From Odobenus rosmarus divergens (lineage: Eukaryota; Chordata; Mammalia; Carnivora; Odobenidae), in assembly GCF_000321225.1 (NCBI RefSeq), contig NW_004450465.1, forward strand, positions 2,814,215 to 2,878,214: DNA of 64,000 nt, in the 5' to 3' direction. The notes under the pieces were generated by a model. The model was not told the origin of the DNA. It was given only the letters and a program-made list of their open reading frames with translations, and did not search any database. Position numbers and translations under genes: made by a program. Of the stretch, positions 23,615 through 34,873 are shown in pieces (position 1 is the stretch's first letter; each line of letters starts with the position of its first letter).

Positions 23615-23836
23615 GGGGCGCCTGGGTGGCTCAGTTGGTTAGGCTGCGACTGCCTTCGGCTCAGGTCATGATCCTGGAGTCCCGGGATCGAGTCCCATGT
23701 TGGGCTCCCTGCTCAGCAGGGAGTCTGTTTCTCCCTCTGACCCTCTTCCCTCTCATGCTCTCTATCTCTCATTCTCTCTCTCTCTCTCAAATAAATAAAT
23801 AAAAAAATCTTTAAAAAAAAAAAAAAAAAAAAAAAA
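23615..23836 (+). mobile_element. SINEC, plus strand, with long poly-A
   Basis: Head GGGCGCCTGGGTGGCTCAGT, CATGATCCTGGAGTCCCGGG, TCTCATTCTCTCTCTCTCTC, AAATAAATAAATAAAAAAAT and an A run of about 25. A partial duplication AAAATACTG occurs on both sides (from 23601 and just after the A run). Confidence 0.95.
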
Positions 23837-24464
23837 TACTGAAAAAAAAAAAAATAAACTAAATCGCGAACTTGATGTATCTACCAGTGACCATAATGCT
23901 CATCTCCTGGAAATAGTCACCTTTCTCTTTCTTAGCTGTCTCTTCAAATTTGACACTTGTTCTGAGAGGGCTCCACATCCCCCCGTGTTATTTATTCTTG
24001 AAAGCAAGGTTCCCAGGCTGACGCCCACAACTCCCTGGAGAAGAAGCCATGGCCAGGGCATCTTTCTCCTGCCAGCTGTGGATGCCAATCCCAAGCCCTC
24101 CTCTGCTCACATCCTTCCCCAGCAACTCAATGGCTTGTGCAGATTGTTTGAATAGCAGCTGAGGTGATAGACGGGAAGGGTGTGAAGGGGTTGGGGGCAG
24201 GTCTCTTGTTTGGGCCCTAGAGGATGAGGCTATGTATGGGACCAGACCTGCTTCCAGAACAGGGCGCTGCTGCCAGAAATAACTCATTCCCTCAAGAGCC
24301 TCTGACTCATGCCTCTAATAGGACTATTATGGTTTCCTGGCTGCAAAGTGGTCCTTTCGAAATGCAGGGGTTTTTTTCTTTTTGAAATTTGAATTCTGAG
24401 TTATGTGTGTAGATGAATTCCCCTCTTCCATGCTCTCACAGTGCTTTTTGAAGCTCTCTTCACA
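23837..24464. other. Unassigned non-coding stretch
   Basis: A second A-rich run lies at 23843-23855. No gene recognised; frames 23900-24094 and 23988-24287 overlap in different phases. Confidence 0.35.
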
Positions 24465-24605
24465 ATATCCCTTTGCCTGACTAGATTTTAAACTTTATGT
24501 ATGCAAGGACTGGTGTCTGCTCTATATGCTACTGTATGCCCAGTAGCTGGAATAGTAAATGGAGCGTTGAGGCACATGATAATTGTTTGTTGAATGAGTG
24601 AATGA
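24465..24605 (+). repeat. L2 3' end
   Basis: GCAAGGACTGGTGTCTGCTC, TGCCCAGTAGCTGGAATAGT and TTGTTTGTTGAATGAGTGAA follow the L2 3' terminal consensus order. Confidence 0.75.
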
Positions 24606-25385
24606 AAAAATATGTTTTGCCTATGCAGCCGTACCAAAGAAGAAAAGATTTTAAGAAGCATCAGACCCCCCCCCCACCGCCCCGCCAAAGCAATAGCAGG
24701 GGACAACTGAGGAACATGTCCCAGAATTTCACTAGGCTTTTCTTTGGGACACAAGTCAACAAGTATGGTCGTCTGATTTCTATGCTCTAGTAGAATAGAA
24801 GTAGATTGGAGTAGGGAGGTAAGCTACTGCTAGAGAGAGGTGACTCTAACAGAAAAAGAGGAAACAGACTATAAAAGACAGGCCAAATTTTAGCAACGGG
24901 GAGGAGTGTGAGGCTACTGATTGAAGGGGCCTCTCACCCTACAAACGTCACAAGCACTGAGATCATCTCTATATTACACTAAAATGTAATAATTTTACTG
25001 GCAGTGGCAATGTTCAGTTGTCTGGGAAGCTTGCTTATGTCAGCTAGTTTATTTCCAAATGGTGCTGGGCCCCTTAGGTATTGGCATGTTTTGGAATGCT
25101 GATTTTATTTCTTCAAATCCTTTAGAAAATCTACCACTTTTCTTTGACAAGGGTAATAATAATTGTATCCTATTCTGTTTCTACTTCACAAAATGTAGGA
25201 CAGGATGTTCCTCAATGGCCATAGGTTGGCCAGCCCTGTGAGGAGGAGAATCTTTTAACTCATAGAGTCTTTATGCACAGCTATATTGGAAATTTCCTTC
25301 AATCAGAAACAAAAAAGAAAAAGTCGAGAGAAGAAAACAATGAAAAGAAGCTATGCTCAGGGTACAGAGATGCAAAGAATTACAG
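24606..25385. other. Unassigned stretch with a short poly-C
   Basis: A C-rich run lies at 24667-24675. No gene recognised. Confidence 0.35.
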
Positions 25386-25438
25386 TTCCTTTGTGATGTC
25401 TTCTTTGATCCACTGGTTGTTTAAAAGAGTGCTCTTTA

Positions 25439-25640
25439 TTTTTATTTATTTATTTATTTTTAAAGATTTTATTTATTTATTTGACAGAGAGAGATAGCCA
25501 GAGCAGGAACACAAGCAGGGGGAATGGGAGAGGGAGAAGCAGGCTTCCTCCCAAGCAGGGAGCCCGATGCGGGGCTCGATCCCAGGACCCTGAGATCATG
25601 ACCTGATTCGAAGGCAGACACTTAATGACTGAGCCTCCCG
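25439..25640 (-). mobile_element. SINEC, minus strand, 5'-end shortened
   Basis: (TTTA)n and AAAGATTTTATTTATTTATT, ACACAAGCAGGGGGAATGGG, ATCATGACCTGATTCGAAGG, ending at GAGCCTCCCG, so the last bases of the usual head are missing. Perfect target duplication AGAGTGCTCTTTA at 25426-25438 and 25641-25653. Confidence 0.94.
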
Positions 25641-26701
25641 AGAGTGCTCTTTAATTTCCAGAAATTTGTGAATTTGCCAGCTTTCCTTCTGTTATTCATT
25701 TACTTCTAAATTCATCCTCTTGTGGTCAGAGGAGATACCTTGTATGATATCTATCTTTGTATTTACTTACTTAGTATTGAGATATATTTGAGATATAATG
25801 TTTTATTAGTTTCAAGTGTACAACATGATGATTTGATATTTGTGTATATTGAGGAATGATCACAATAAGTCTAGTTATGAATTTTTTCTCCTGTGATGAG
25901 AACTTTTAAGATTGACTCTTTCAAATATATGGTACCACATAGCCAATTTCAAATATACAATACAATACTATTAACTGTAGACATCATGCTGTACATTATA
26001 TCCTCAGGACTTATTTATTTTGTAACTGGAAATTTGTAGCTTTTGACCACCTTCAACTATTTTGTCCACCCCTCTACCCTCTGCCTCTGGCAACCACCTA
26101 TCAATTCTCTGTGTCTATGAGTAGTGTTGTTTTGTTTTGCTTTGTTTCCACATATAAAGATCATATAGTATTTGTTTTTCTCTTATGACTTAGTTCACTT
26201 AGCATAACACCCTCAGGATACACCCATGTTGTCACAAATGAAAAGATTCCCTTCTTTTTTATGGCTGAATAATGTTCCATTTTTTTTATATGTTTTATTT
26301 ATCTATTTATCCACTGTCGGACACTTAGGTTGCTTCCATGTCTTGGCTGTTATAAATGATGCAATAAACATGGGGGTGAAGACATCTTTTCCAGCTGATG
26401 TTTTTATTTCCTTCAGATGAATACCCAGAAGTGGAATTGCTGGACCATATGGTAGTTCTATTTTTAATTTTTTGAGGAACCTCCATACTATTTTCCAAAG
26501 TGGCTACACTTATTTATATTCCTATCCTTTGTCCTAAGTTTTAGTAATTTGTGTATTTTAATGAATTTTTCATTTCATCTGTTTTGTCAAATTTATGGGA
26601 TCCAAATTGTTTGTAATATTTCCTTATTAGCTTTTCAATGGCTGTAATGTCTCTAACTAGAGATTTATCCATTTTACTCTTTCAAAGAGAGAGACTTTAG
26701 G

Positions 26702-26886
26702 GCTGCCTGGGTGGCTCAGTCAGTGGTGTCTGACTCTTGATTTCAGCTCAGGTCACAATCTCAGTGTCTTGAGATTGAGTCCTGCCTGGGACTCTGCCCT
26801 GAGCGTGGACCCTGCTTAGGATTCTTTCTCTGCCCTTCCACCTGCTTCTCTCTCCCAAACAAACAAGCAAACAAACAAAAAATAAA
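26702..26886 (+). mobile_element. SINEC, older subfamily, plus strand
   Basis: Head CTGCCTGGGTGGCTCAGTCA, TCAGCTCAGGTCACAATCTC, GAGATTGAGTCCTGCCTGGG, with an (AAAC)n-like tail. A weak direct repeat with the core AGACTTT flanks it. Confidence 0.88.
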
Positions 26887-27701
26887 GAAACAGACTTTGT
26901 TTTTATCGATTTCTCCCTGTTATTTTTCTATTGGCAGTATCACTAATTTCTGCTTTTAACTTTAATATTTCTTTCCTTATGCTTTGGATTGAATTTCTTC
27001 TTTTTCTTGGCTTAAAGTTAAAGTTTTGCTCATCGACTTTAGAGGTTTCTTAAAAAAGTACTTAAACAATTAATATTGTTTAAATTATCTTGTAAGACTG
27101 TTTTATCTTCAACAAATTTTGTGGTATTATTTTTTCATTTTCATTCAGTTAAAAATATTTTCTAGTTACTTTTGTGATTTATTCTTTTATCCATGGGTTT
27201 AGAAATGTACTCTTAATTCCAAACATTTGGGTACTTTTCATATATCTTTCTTTATTGACTTCTAATTATTTCCCTTATGGTCACAGATATTACTCTGTAT
27301 GATCTTAGTACTTTTCATTTTATTGAGATTTATTGTATAGCATAGTATATGGTGTTTCTTTATAAACATTCCACATGGTCTGAAAAGAGTACCTATTCTG
27401 AAATTGTTGGGTATAGTGTTCTATAAATATTAGGTCAAGTTGGTTTGTAGTGTTTTAAGCTCTGGTATATCCTTAATGACTTTTGTTTAATTGTTCAATC
27501 AATATTTATGTTTTATCTGAAACAACAACAAAAAAAACGCATTTATCTGGTTGCTTAGAGCACTTTTAAATAGATTTGGAGCACATCACTAATCCTTTTC
27601 ACATTGATTTTTACCATTTCAGATTCTTGAACTCTGAACTGTTTTGATCCCTTGCTTACTGGGCTAGATTTCATCATTATGTAGGTTTTGGAAGATACGT
27701 T

Positions 27702-27908
27702 TTTTTTTTTTAAATTCTTTATTTAAATTCAATTTAGTTAACATATAGTGTATTATTAGTTTCAGGGGTAGAATTTAGTGATTCATCAGTTGCATATAAC
27801 ACCCAGTGCTCATTCCGTCAAGTGCCCTCCTCAATGCCCATCACCCAGTTACCTCATCCCGCCACCCACCACCCATCCAGCAACCCTCAGTTTGGTTCCT
27901 AGAGTTCA
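27702..27908 (-). mobile_element. L1 3' end, minus strand, younger than its surroundings
   Basis: Poly-T, TTTAAATTCAATTTAGTTAA, GTATTATTAGTTTCAGGGGT, AACACCCAGTGCTCATTCC, CAATGCCCATCACCCAGTTA and CAGCAACCCTCAGTTTGGTT are the reverse complement of the 3' end seen at 4221-4901. A short, 5'-truncated insertion. Confidence 0.9.
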
Positions 27909-28790
27909 GCATTTTAAAGAAGGCTAAGATTTTACATGGTTGAAAATTTCTATCTTTGTTCATGCTTGTCTGACTGTATCTGTGGACTTACTCTCCAGAA
28001 CTTGGTACACATTATTCCAGTGTCTTCTGGAATCAAATTTTCTAGGTACAAGTCTTGGGTCATCCTGAATTTTTGCCCTTATTTATGACATTTTTTCCTG
28101 TCCAGAAGTCTTCCTTTATTTATTTTTTAATTTACATAGTTTATTATGAAATGTGGTACACACAGAGATACCTTTATTCCTGAAGTTTAGCAGTTGAACC
28201 AAACTATGTCATGATGTCATGTATTAATTTTACCTTAGTGTGCCCTTTCAAGTGGACGGATTCTGATCTTTCTTCATTTGAGGGGAATTTTATATGATTA
28301 TACATCTCTGAATACATTTTCCCCACTGTTGTTTTTTTTTCTTCAAGGACACAAATATATTTAGGATGAATTGTCTTTGTCCTCTCAGTCTAGCAAATTG
28401 TCTTCATTCATTTCATTTCTTTTGTTTTTCTTACATATTCACTCTTTTTCTCTTAAGGTGTTCCTTCATACCGTTCATGTAAAATTCAGGCATATCTATT
28501 TCATCCTTTGCTGGACCTTGGTTACTTATCTGATATAAATGGGGAGGGTTTTGGGGTATTTTTAATATGCTTTTATCATTTTGCATCCCCTTTTCCATGC
28601 CATGTTGTTATAGCATCTTGTCTTTGTACTTTTATTTTACTGAAGTGATATTCTTGTTAAATTCTTCTATAGTACACACTCTAAGAGAATCTGCTTCTGT
28701 TTCTTGAGTTCTATTCCACTTTTAGGAATTCACTTGTCTTTTGCATGTATATTCCTTTATCTTCTTTTTGTTGTATCTCTATACAGCTTC
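27909..28790 (-). repeat. Old L1-type sequence, antisense
   Basis: CAGTGTCTTCTGGAATCAAA, TCTTGGGTCATCCTGAATTT and TGATCTTTCTTCATTTGAGG are consistent with old antisense L1M text. Tentative. Confidence 0.4.
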
Positions 28791-29214
28791 TATTTAATTT
28801 CTTTTAATCTTGCTTATGCCTGGGAAGCTTTTGTCCAAACCTCTGTTTTCTGTATTATAGCATGAGACTTGACACATATTCTCTTTATAGCAGATGCTTT
28901 TAATGCCCCACCCCGTATCACCTTCTCTCACCTGAGTATACCTGCAGCTGCAGACAGTTCCTGGCACGCTGACAGCTTCCCTTCTCAAGCACCTGCATTT
29001 CTCTTTACTGCCGAAGGCCTTCTTTGATAATATGGGAGTTTGCTTGATTGTATACAAGCACACTTCAGAAGTGTGTGTGGAATTTTGCTTCTGGGGGAAA
29101 CTTTTAACTGATAGGGGATAGGAGTCAGTGGATAAATGGTCATTGGAGAGTATCCACCACAGAAAATACACTGAACAAGTGGACACGATAACTCAGCCAT
29201 TAGAGATCAGCCAG
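28791..29214. other. Unassigned stretch
   Basis: Holds the minus-strand frame 28794-29186 (130 codons) with no recognisable domain. Confidence 0.35.
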
Positions 29215-30280
29215 TCTGTCCTCAGCCACCATGCTGCTTACACAGTGGGCCCATGAAGAGTGTGGCAATGGTGTCATGCATAGATACTCTGTATGGGTCC
29301 AACTGTTGTTGCACTCTCTCTCACTTAGGCTGATCTAGTAATTGCCATTGCTCAATGTTCAACATGTTAGCATAGGAAATATTTTTGAGCACTTGATCTG
29401 ATACTACCATTCAAGGAGTACTGACCAGCTCGTTGGTGGCAAGTTGATTCCATCGGACCCCTTCTACCATAGGGGGAAAGTAATTCTTTCTACTTGAGAT
29501 TGGTAAGTTTGCCATCTCTGTCCACAGTGTCTTGGCCAACACCTAATTGAAAATAGAATTTCTGGATTACTGATGTAAGATCCTGCCTAATGTTGCCTTG
29601 GATCAAGGGACCCAGACATTTACTTTACCATAAGAAAGTGTGACAGTGGGCAATGACCGTGGAATCCATTTGTCCTACCATATGTTACATCTCCTAGAAG
29701 CTGCCAGCATGATAAAAAGTTGGAATGTCCTCTTAAAAGACACAGACAAGGCTCCAGCTTGGAGAATAACACTTTTAAGGGTCAAAGTATGTTACGTGGT
29801 GTTTTGTCCCCAGTAGACTATCACGTGGAGCTTTGTCTTTGGTAGCTAAAATACAAGGTTGGAACCGAGGGGTGGAAGTTAAACCGACTGCCCTCACTCT
29901 CGCCATCACTGTCCCAAGTAGGGAATTTTTATTTCCTATTCCTACAAGTTTAGGGTCTACAGAGTTAAAGGTCCTGGTCTCCAAGGAGGTAACACTTCTA
30001 CCAGGGGACACAATTAGGGTTCCACTGAATCTAAAGTCATGACTGTTGCTCTCATGTCAATAGACTATACAAGGCTAAAAAAAGAGTTAGTATACTGGTG
30101 GTGGTAGTCAATACTGACAATCATGAGACTCTAATGTTTTTGTTGTAACAGTGGGCATGACCTGAAATCAGTAGATCTATCAAGGAGCCTCTGAACATTC
30201 TGTGCCTGAAGGAAGGGCAGTTTCAGCAACTAAGGATTGGACAAGGTCAAGGATACCGGGGATTCAAACATCTCAAAGAT
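29215..30280 (+). pseudogene. ERV-L pol remnant (integrase to dUTPase region)
   Basis: The order of nucleotide segments matches the ERV-L internal region: an upstream integrase part (TTGGTGGCAAGTTGATTCCA near 29430; ATCAAGGGACCCAGACATTT near 29603), then the dUTPase part (GTAGGGAATTTTTATTTCCT near 29918; CCAAGGAGGTAACACTTCTA near 29980). It is in the sense orientation and is broken by stops, frameshifts and deletions. The small frame 29833-30042 falls in the dUTPase part. ERV-L elements characteristically carry a dUTPase after integrase. No LTR was confirmed on either side. Confidence 0.65.
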
Positions 30281-31159
30281 CTGCATTTGTCTCAAGGAGA
30301 AGCAACCTAGGATGGCAAAAGTTCTGACTAAGTGTGAGATCCAACTAGAATGGAGGCAAGGAGAAGGAGAAAATAAAATAAGTTGCTTTGGGTCTAGCTG
30401 AGGCCAAAGGGACTTCAGGTTTCCCCATTAACTGTCTTAGCTGCAGCAGCAGGGACTCTAGCTTTTACCCTTAAGCATCTTTAAGAGAGTAGAATCGGGG
30501 TGGGGGGGCATGAGCAGATCTGGGAACTACAAAGAGTGACTATGGCAGATGCTGCTAATAGCATTTCCTATATCCCTTTGACCCACCAGAGTTCACCTGC
30601 TACCGTGAGGAGGCAGTGGATACCCTCAATGCCCTAGTCTTCTTGTCATTCAGTGGGACAATTCTGAGGTGCATTCAACAGGATTTCTCAGGAGGTCCCA
30701 AAATATTAAGCCTCAGTTACCTATAGCAGTAACCTGATCAATACCATTGCTCCTCCAGACTGGCTACCTGAAGATGGAGAAGCTGGAGCATTCACCCACC
30801 CCACTGTACCTCGTGCTAAATTGGCTGAAGGTTGCCCTTGGGGGCATGAAAGTGCTGCTCCCACCGACTGCACTAGCCTGTCCTACGAAGGCCCTGGGCA
30901 GAATGCAGAAGGACACAAATGCAGGAAGACTATGTAGTAGGCCTGAGGAGGGGTACCACCAGTGCAAGGCGAGTCTGAGCCCTTCAGAGCTGTCTGCAGA
31001 TACAGGTGAAATCAGAGGTGGGCCAAGGGTGGGGTTCTCACATCAGAGCCATCTGCTACACATGCCTCCTTCCTGCCCCCTGCCTGACACTACTTTCAAT
31101 CTCTCTTCTTGCTTCACATCTCAGTGTAATCTCTTCAGAAGAATAGCCCTCATCATCAA
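30281..31159. other. Unassigned stretch downstream of the ERV-L remnant
   Basis: Parts of 30281-30700 may be further ERV-L sequence, but no motif secures it. A G-rich run occurs near 30499-30508. The plus frame 30747-31193 (148 codons) runs into L1 sequence and is not supported as a gene. Confidence 0.35.
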
Positions 31160-31955
31160 GCATATATGTTGGTGGGAATGTAAGTTGGTATAGCCACTAT
31201 GGAAAACGGTATGGTGGTTCCTATAAAGAATTAAAAATAGAACTACAATGTGATCCAGCAATCCTACTTCTGGGTATATATCTGAAGGAAACAAAATCAC
31301 TATTCTGAAAAGATATCTGCACCCCCATGTTCATTGCAGCATTATTTACAATAGCGAAGACATGGAAACAACCTAAGTGTCTACTGAAAGATGACTAAAG
31401 AAAATGTGGTATATGTATACAATGAAATATTATTCAGCCATAAAAAAAAATCCCAGGATATTCTGCCATTTGTGACAACATGGATGGACCCTGAGGGTGT
31501 TATGCTGAGTGAAATAAGCCAGACAGACAAAGACAAATACTAGATTCACTTACATGTGTAATCTGCAAAAAAACCGGACTCAGAGACACAGAGAACAGAT
31601 TGATGGTTGTCAGAGGTGGGGAGCTGGGGGTAGGTGAATGGGGCAAAGGTGGTCAAAAGGTACAAACTTCTAGTTGTAAGATTAATTAATTCTGGGGATG
31701 TAAGGTTGCTGACATGCTGACTGTAGTTAATAATGCTGTATTGTTTATTTGAATGTGTGGCTAAGAAAGTACATCTTAAAAGTTCTCCTCACAAGAGAAA
31801 AAAATTGGAACTATGTGAGGTGATAGATCTTAACTAAGCTTATTGTGATAATCATTTTACTGCATACACATGTATCGAATCATTACGTTACACACCTTAA
31901 ACTTAGAGATAATGTTATATGTCAGTTACATCTCAATAAAACTGGGAAAACATAG
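31160..31955 (+). mobile_element. L1 3' end, older subfamily
   Basis: GGTGGGAATGTAAGTTGGTA, CCTACTTCTGGGTATATATC, ACCCCCATGTTCATTGCAGC, GTATACAATGAAATATTATT, CATGGATGGACCCTGAGGGT and a 3' tail ATCTCAATAAAACTGGGAAA. Coding capacity is lost. Confidence 0.92.
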
Positions 31956-32667
31956 AAAAGAAGGGAAAGGTCAGCTGATGCTCCACTGACTCAGTTTACC
32001 CAGGTAGCAGCAGCAGGTACTGTAATTTGGATTATGTCCCTGATTACAAGGTCACAGGTGAAAAACCCCTCCCACACTGATATCCTGAAAGAAAGACATT
32101 TATCTCCAGCTCAAAGAAGCTGGAGTTGGTTCCATGGTGTGGAATGAAAAACATTGACCAATAGAAAGAACTCCATGATGATGGACAAATGACATTTTGC
32201 TGTAGGATATTTGGTTGAATGTTATTACAAGGAATTCAGACCAAATAAACTGAAACAACAACTATGAACTTTAAGATAATCAGTGTAGAGCCAAGTACTA
32301 AGTTCTACATGAAACATTCAAAATAGGAATTTTGTGTCTTTCTACTTAGAGTCTAAAAACTCAAAGGTGGCCTGATCACTGTATGCAGAAAGGAGGTTTT
32401 CAGGCACAGGGCCAGGGAAACGTTTTTCTTGTGAAATAATTTCTGCCCTTACAATTTTGGCTCCTTGTAGCTCTGACCAATTGTTTTATTTATCAGTATG
32501 TGCCAGGTATGCCACACAAAAAGTAAAATGCAGCAAAACAAATCAAAGTAGAATGGCTCTCCTTTGTGCACAACTTTTACTTTCTGGGGCATTATGACTG
32601 GTTGCCTATGAGCTCAGGGTTCCAGAGAGCAACCAAAAGTGGATTTTATTAACTCTGCTTATAAATC
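31956..32667. other. Unassigned stretch left of the provirus
   Basis: No gene or named repeat recognised. It abuts the LTR at 32668. Confidence 0.35.
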
Positions 32668-33060
32668 TGTTAAAAAAATAAAATTCAACCAAGTAAATCT
32701 GACAATCTAATTGGTTTTATTAAGTGATTCACGCACCAGGGCAACATCCCATCTAGCCAGTAGAGGGGAGCTAAATGAAAGAGAGATTTTTAAAGGCAGA
32801 GAGGGGGCATAACAAAAAGAAGAAAGAAATTTCTTAGCAAGGAATGCAGTGTTTACGCAAGGTTGCCCTCCTACGGGGAACCGAAGGGGTCTATCAGTAC
32901 ATTGTCTAGTATTGACCGGAAAATTCCATGCTGACTGGTTAAAGGTTACATTCCTAGGGGATTGAAACTGGAGATGAGTTAGGTATTAAGTCTTGGTTTA
33001 CTGACTTGTGGGCTTTAAGCTAAGTGACATCATTTTGGGTGTGCGGTTTTCTTTTTAACA
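32668..33060 (-). repeat. 3' LTR of the class I provirus
   Basis: Read on the minus strand it starts TGTTAAAAAG and ends TTTTTTAACA, the canonical TG...CA ends. An AATAAAACCAATTAG segment supplies a polyadenylation signal. It is collinear with 39211-39609, sharing for example CTAGCCAGTAGAGG/CTAGCAAGTAGAGG, GGGGTCTATCAGTA and AATTCCATGCTGA. Confidence 0.88.
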
Positions 33061-33075
33061 ATTCCCTCTTTTTAG
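33061..33075 (-). other. Polypurine tract of the provirus
   Basis: Minus strand reads CTAAAAAGAGGGAAT directly beside the TG start of the 3' LTR. This is the expected position and composition for plus-strand DNA priming in a retrovirus. Confidence 0.75.
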
Positions 33076-33239
33076 AACAGTTCCTTCCTTTTGATCTGAC
33101 TCTTAGCTTAACTCAGAGATGTGATCAAAATTTAAGACTTTAGCACCACTCTCAGCTACCACTCTGTGGTTCTGGAAGTCTTCGTTGATCCTTTGCATGG
33201 CATTCACAAGTCATGAGGTTTTTGCTTTACCTCTGTAAT

Positions 33240-33860
33240 ATTCATAGGTTACGACTTTAGGTTCACATTCTTTAAGTTGGTCATCCTCTGTTCCTTTTCT
33301 GATGTTCCAGTTGTAGGGTGATCATTTGCTTGGTGGTTAGCAGCTGGGAACATGCATTTAAAGCTTTTGCCAGGGGGATTATTTATAATTACTGTAAGGA
33401 AGAGAACTCTCCATGTTTGGAGTACACTTTGAGACCGTGGTTCCCAACACCCAAACCAAATAAAATCACATAAGTCAAAGAAAGATCCTGTGGAAAGAGT
33501 CACCTTTTTAAGCCAAATGACTTGTTTTGCGCTTTTATGGAATTGAGTTTTAATTTCCCGACAGGTGTTAATCTAGGTACAGCAGGTGGTTTTGGCCACA
33601 GCACAGACCCCTCCTTGCTCAGCTCAAAGATAATGAAGAGCTATTTGTTATCAAGAACAACTTTGGCCAGAGAGGCTATTTCTGTTGGGCAACTATTCCT
33701 TTAGCAGCAGATTCTGTAATAACTTTAAGAATTAAGGAGAGGTTCTTGATCACAGCCTTATTTACATTTACCCCTAGTCAGGGAAGTTAGGGACCTGCCA
33801 AAAGGAGTAAATCCTGAATCATGAAGGCTTCCTGGAAAATCGTTTTTAACTTGACGATGT
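33240..33860 (-). pseudogene. Retroviral env remnant, transmembrane subunit
   Basis: Minus-strand translation resembles the transmembrane subunit of gammaretroviral envelope proteins, from a heptad/immunosuppressive-type region through a pre-membrane SFFDL-like segment to a hydrophobic anchor. The longest open piece is 33249-33503 (84 codons). Stops and frameshifts break it upstream, and the surface subunit is not recognisable. It cannot encode a functional envelope as it stands. Confidence 0.7.
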
Positions 33861-33976
33861 GAATTCAGAGGAGTCAACCAATGAGATGTGTTATTTTGCC
33901 TGTGAAAAGTTAGGGGCACAGTTAGATTTTTTTTCCCCTGGCCTGAAATAAATTTTTTTTAATTCCAGAGGTTACT

Positions 33977-34002
33977 CCCCCCCCCCCCCCCCCCCCCCCC
34001 CC
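33977..34002. repeat. (C)26 homopolymer run
   Basis: Twenty-six consecutive C bases followed by ACACACAC. On the minus strand this is a G run that could form a G-quadruplex. Length is likely variable and hard to sequence. Confidence 0.9.
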
Positions 34003-34179
34003 ACACACACCCTTAGCAATGGCTTGGGAGATGAAGATGAGGCATTATCTTTCTAGGCCAATGCCAGAGTAAAGAAAAGGAGAAGAAAGAGAAAGGGTTT
34101 CATGTTCAGTTAAACTATGAAATCTTGATCTGTCATCTTGAGCAGAAATAGTCTGCCTCAATTTCAGCTACTTCTCTTC

Positions 34180-34634
34180 CTCATCAGTTTGATTCAGAGG
34201 TCTCTGTATACGGCCAGGTGCTGCGTGGAGCCTTCTTTAGCTATGGTGATGTGAAGCCAGGGCTTGATACCTTCTAGCTCTGTAGCAGTGTCGGTGGTCA
34301 GCAGCACTTGGTAAGTTCCTTTTCAATGGGGCTTGAGAGCTGGTTTTCTCTGATGACCACCATCATTTCTTCTGAAATACCTAATCACCAGGCTCTAAAC
34401 TGTTGATCAACAGAATCTTTTGACTTGGAACCAGGAAGACTTGTTTCACCTTCTGATCACAGGCTTGAGCAGAAGGCATTAGAGACTGAGAATAGGTGGC
34501 CCACACCAGCATGAGACAACAAGGGATCAAGAAGTTCGCAAGATTTCATTAAGACTTATATGATTTGCTCAGTGAAGTGGGTGCCTTGGTCACTGGAGAT
34601 TACGGAAGATATATCCCAAGTGGGAAATGCATTT
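34180..34634 (-). pseudogene. Retroviral pol remnant, integrase C-terminal region
   Basis: Minus-strand translation in several frames resembles the end of a gammaretroviral integrase: a core segment of the SDQGTHF type near 34600, then a C-terminal part with GPYQVLL- and PWLH-like pieces near 34240-34340. Frameshifts and stops break it. Its position upstream of env on the minus strand fits the provirus order. The zone at 34830-35470 is probably more pol-derived sequence, but no motif was secured there. Confidence 0.7.
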
Positions 34635-34812
34635 AAAAAAAAAAGATTATTTGAGAGAGAAAGAGAGAAAGAGTGTGAGCAGGGGGAGGGACAGAGGGAG
34701 GAAGAATCCTCAAGCAGACTCCCTGACTCATGGAGCCTGACTCGGGGCTTGATCCCAGGACCCTGAGATCATGACCTGGGTGGCTCACTCAGTTGAGCAT
34801 CTCAGGTGTCCC
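34635..34812 (-). mobile_element. SINEC with inverted head segment, minus strand
   Basis: A minus-strand SINE by its A/T tail (34635), GA-rich tract and CCCTGAGATCATGACCT. The next 25 bases (34778-34802) read GGGTGGCTCACTCAGTTGAG and onward, which is the tRNA-like head in the plus orientation. The last ten bases, CAGGTGTCCC, return to the minus orientation. Target duplication TGGGAAATGCATTT at 34621-34634 and TGGGAAACACATTT at 34813-34826 shows that the whole unit is one insertion, so the inversion is internal. About 20 bp normally found between the two parts are missing. Confidence 0.88.
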
Positions 34813-34842
34813 TGGGAAACACATTTTTTTTTAACAGTTTTC

Positions 34843-34873
34843 TTTTCTTTTTTTTTTTTTTTTCTTTTTTCCC
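34843..34873. repeat. Poly-T tract
   Basis: Near-continuous T run ending in TTTTTTCCCCACTG, inside the pol zone of the provirus. Confidence 0.8.

Larger units (their letters stand above)
25386..27700 (-). repeat. Old L1 tract, antisense, split by two SINEs
   Basis: Plus-strand text such as TTCTTTGATCCACTGGTTGT, TCAAGTGTACAACATGATGA, GTACATTATATCCTCAGGAC, GGCTGAATAATGTTCCAT, GAAGTGGAATTGCTGGACCA and CATGGTCTGAAAAGAGTACC is the reverse of L1 3' UTR and ORF2 pieces. Order and divergence suggest more than one L1 insertion. SINEs at 25439-25640 and 26702-26886 interrupt it. Confidence 0.8.

Noticed and set aside
30747..31193. 148-codon plus-strand frame
   Set aside because: Its end runs into L1 sequence and no protein family is recognisable.
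33249..33503. A possible co-opted (syncytin-like) envelope gene
   Set aside because: Only 84 codons are open, the upstream part has stops and frameshifts, and the surface subunit is not recognisable.
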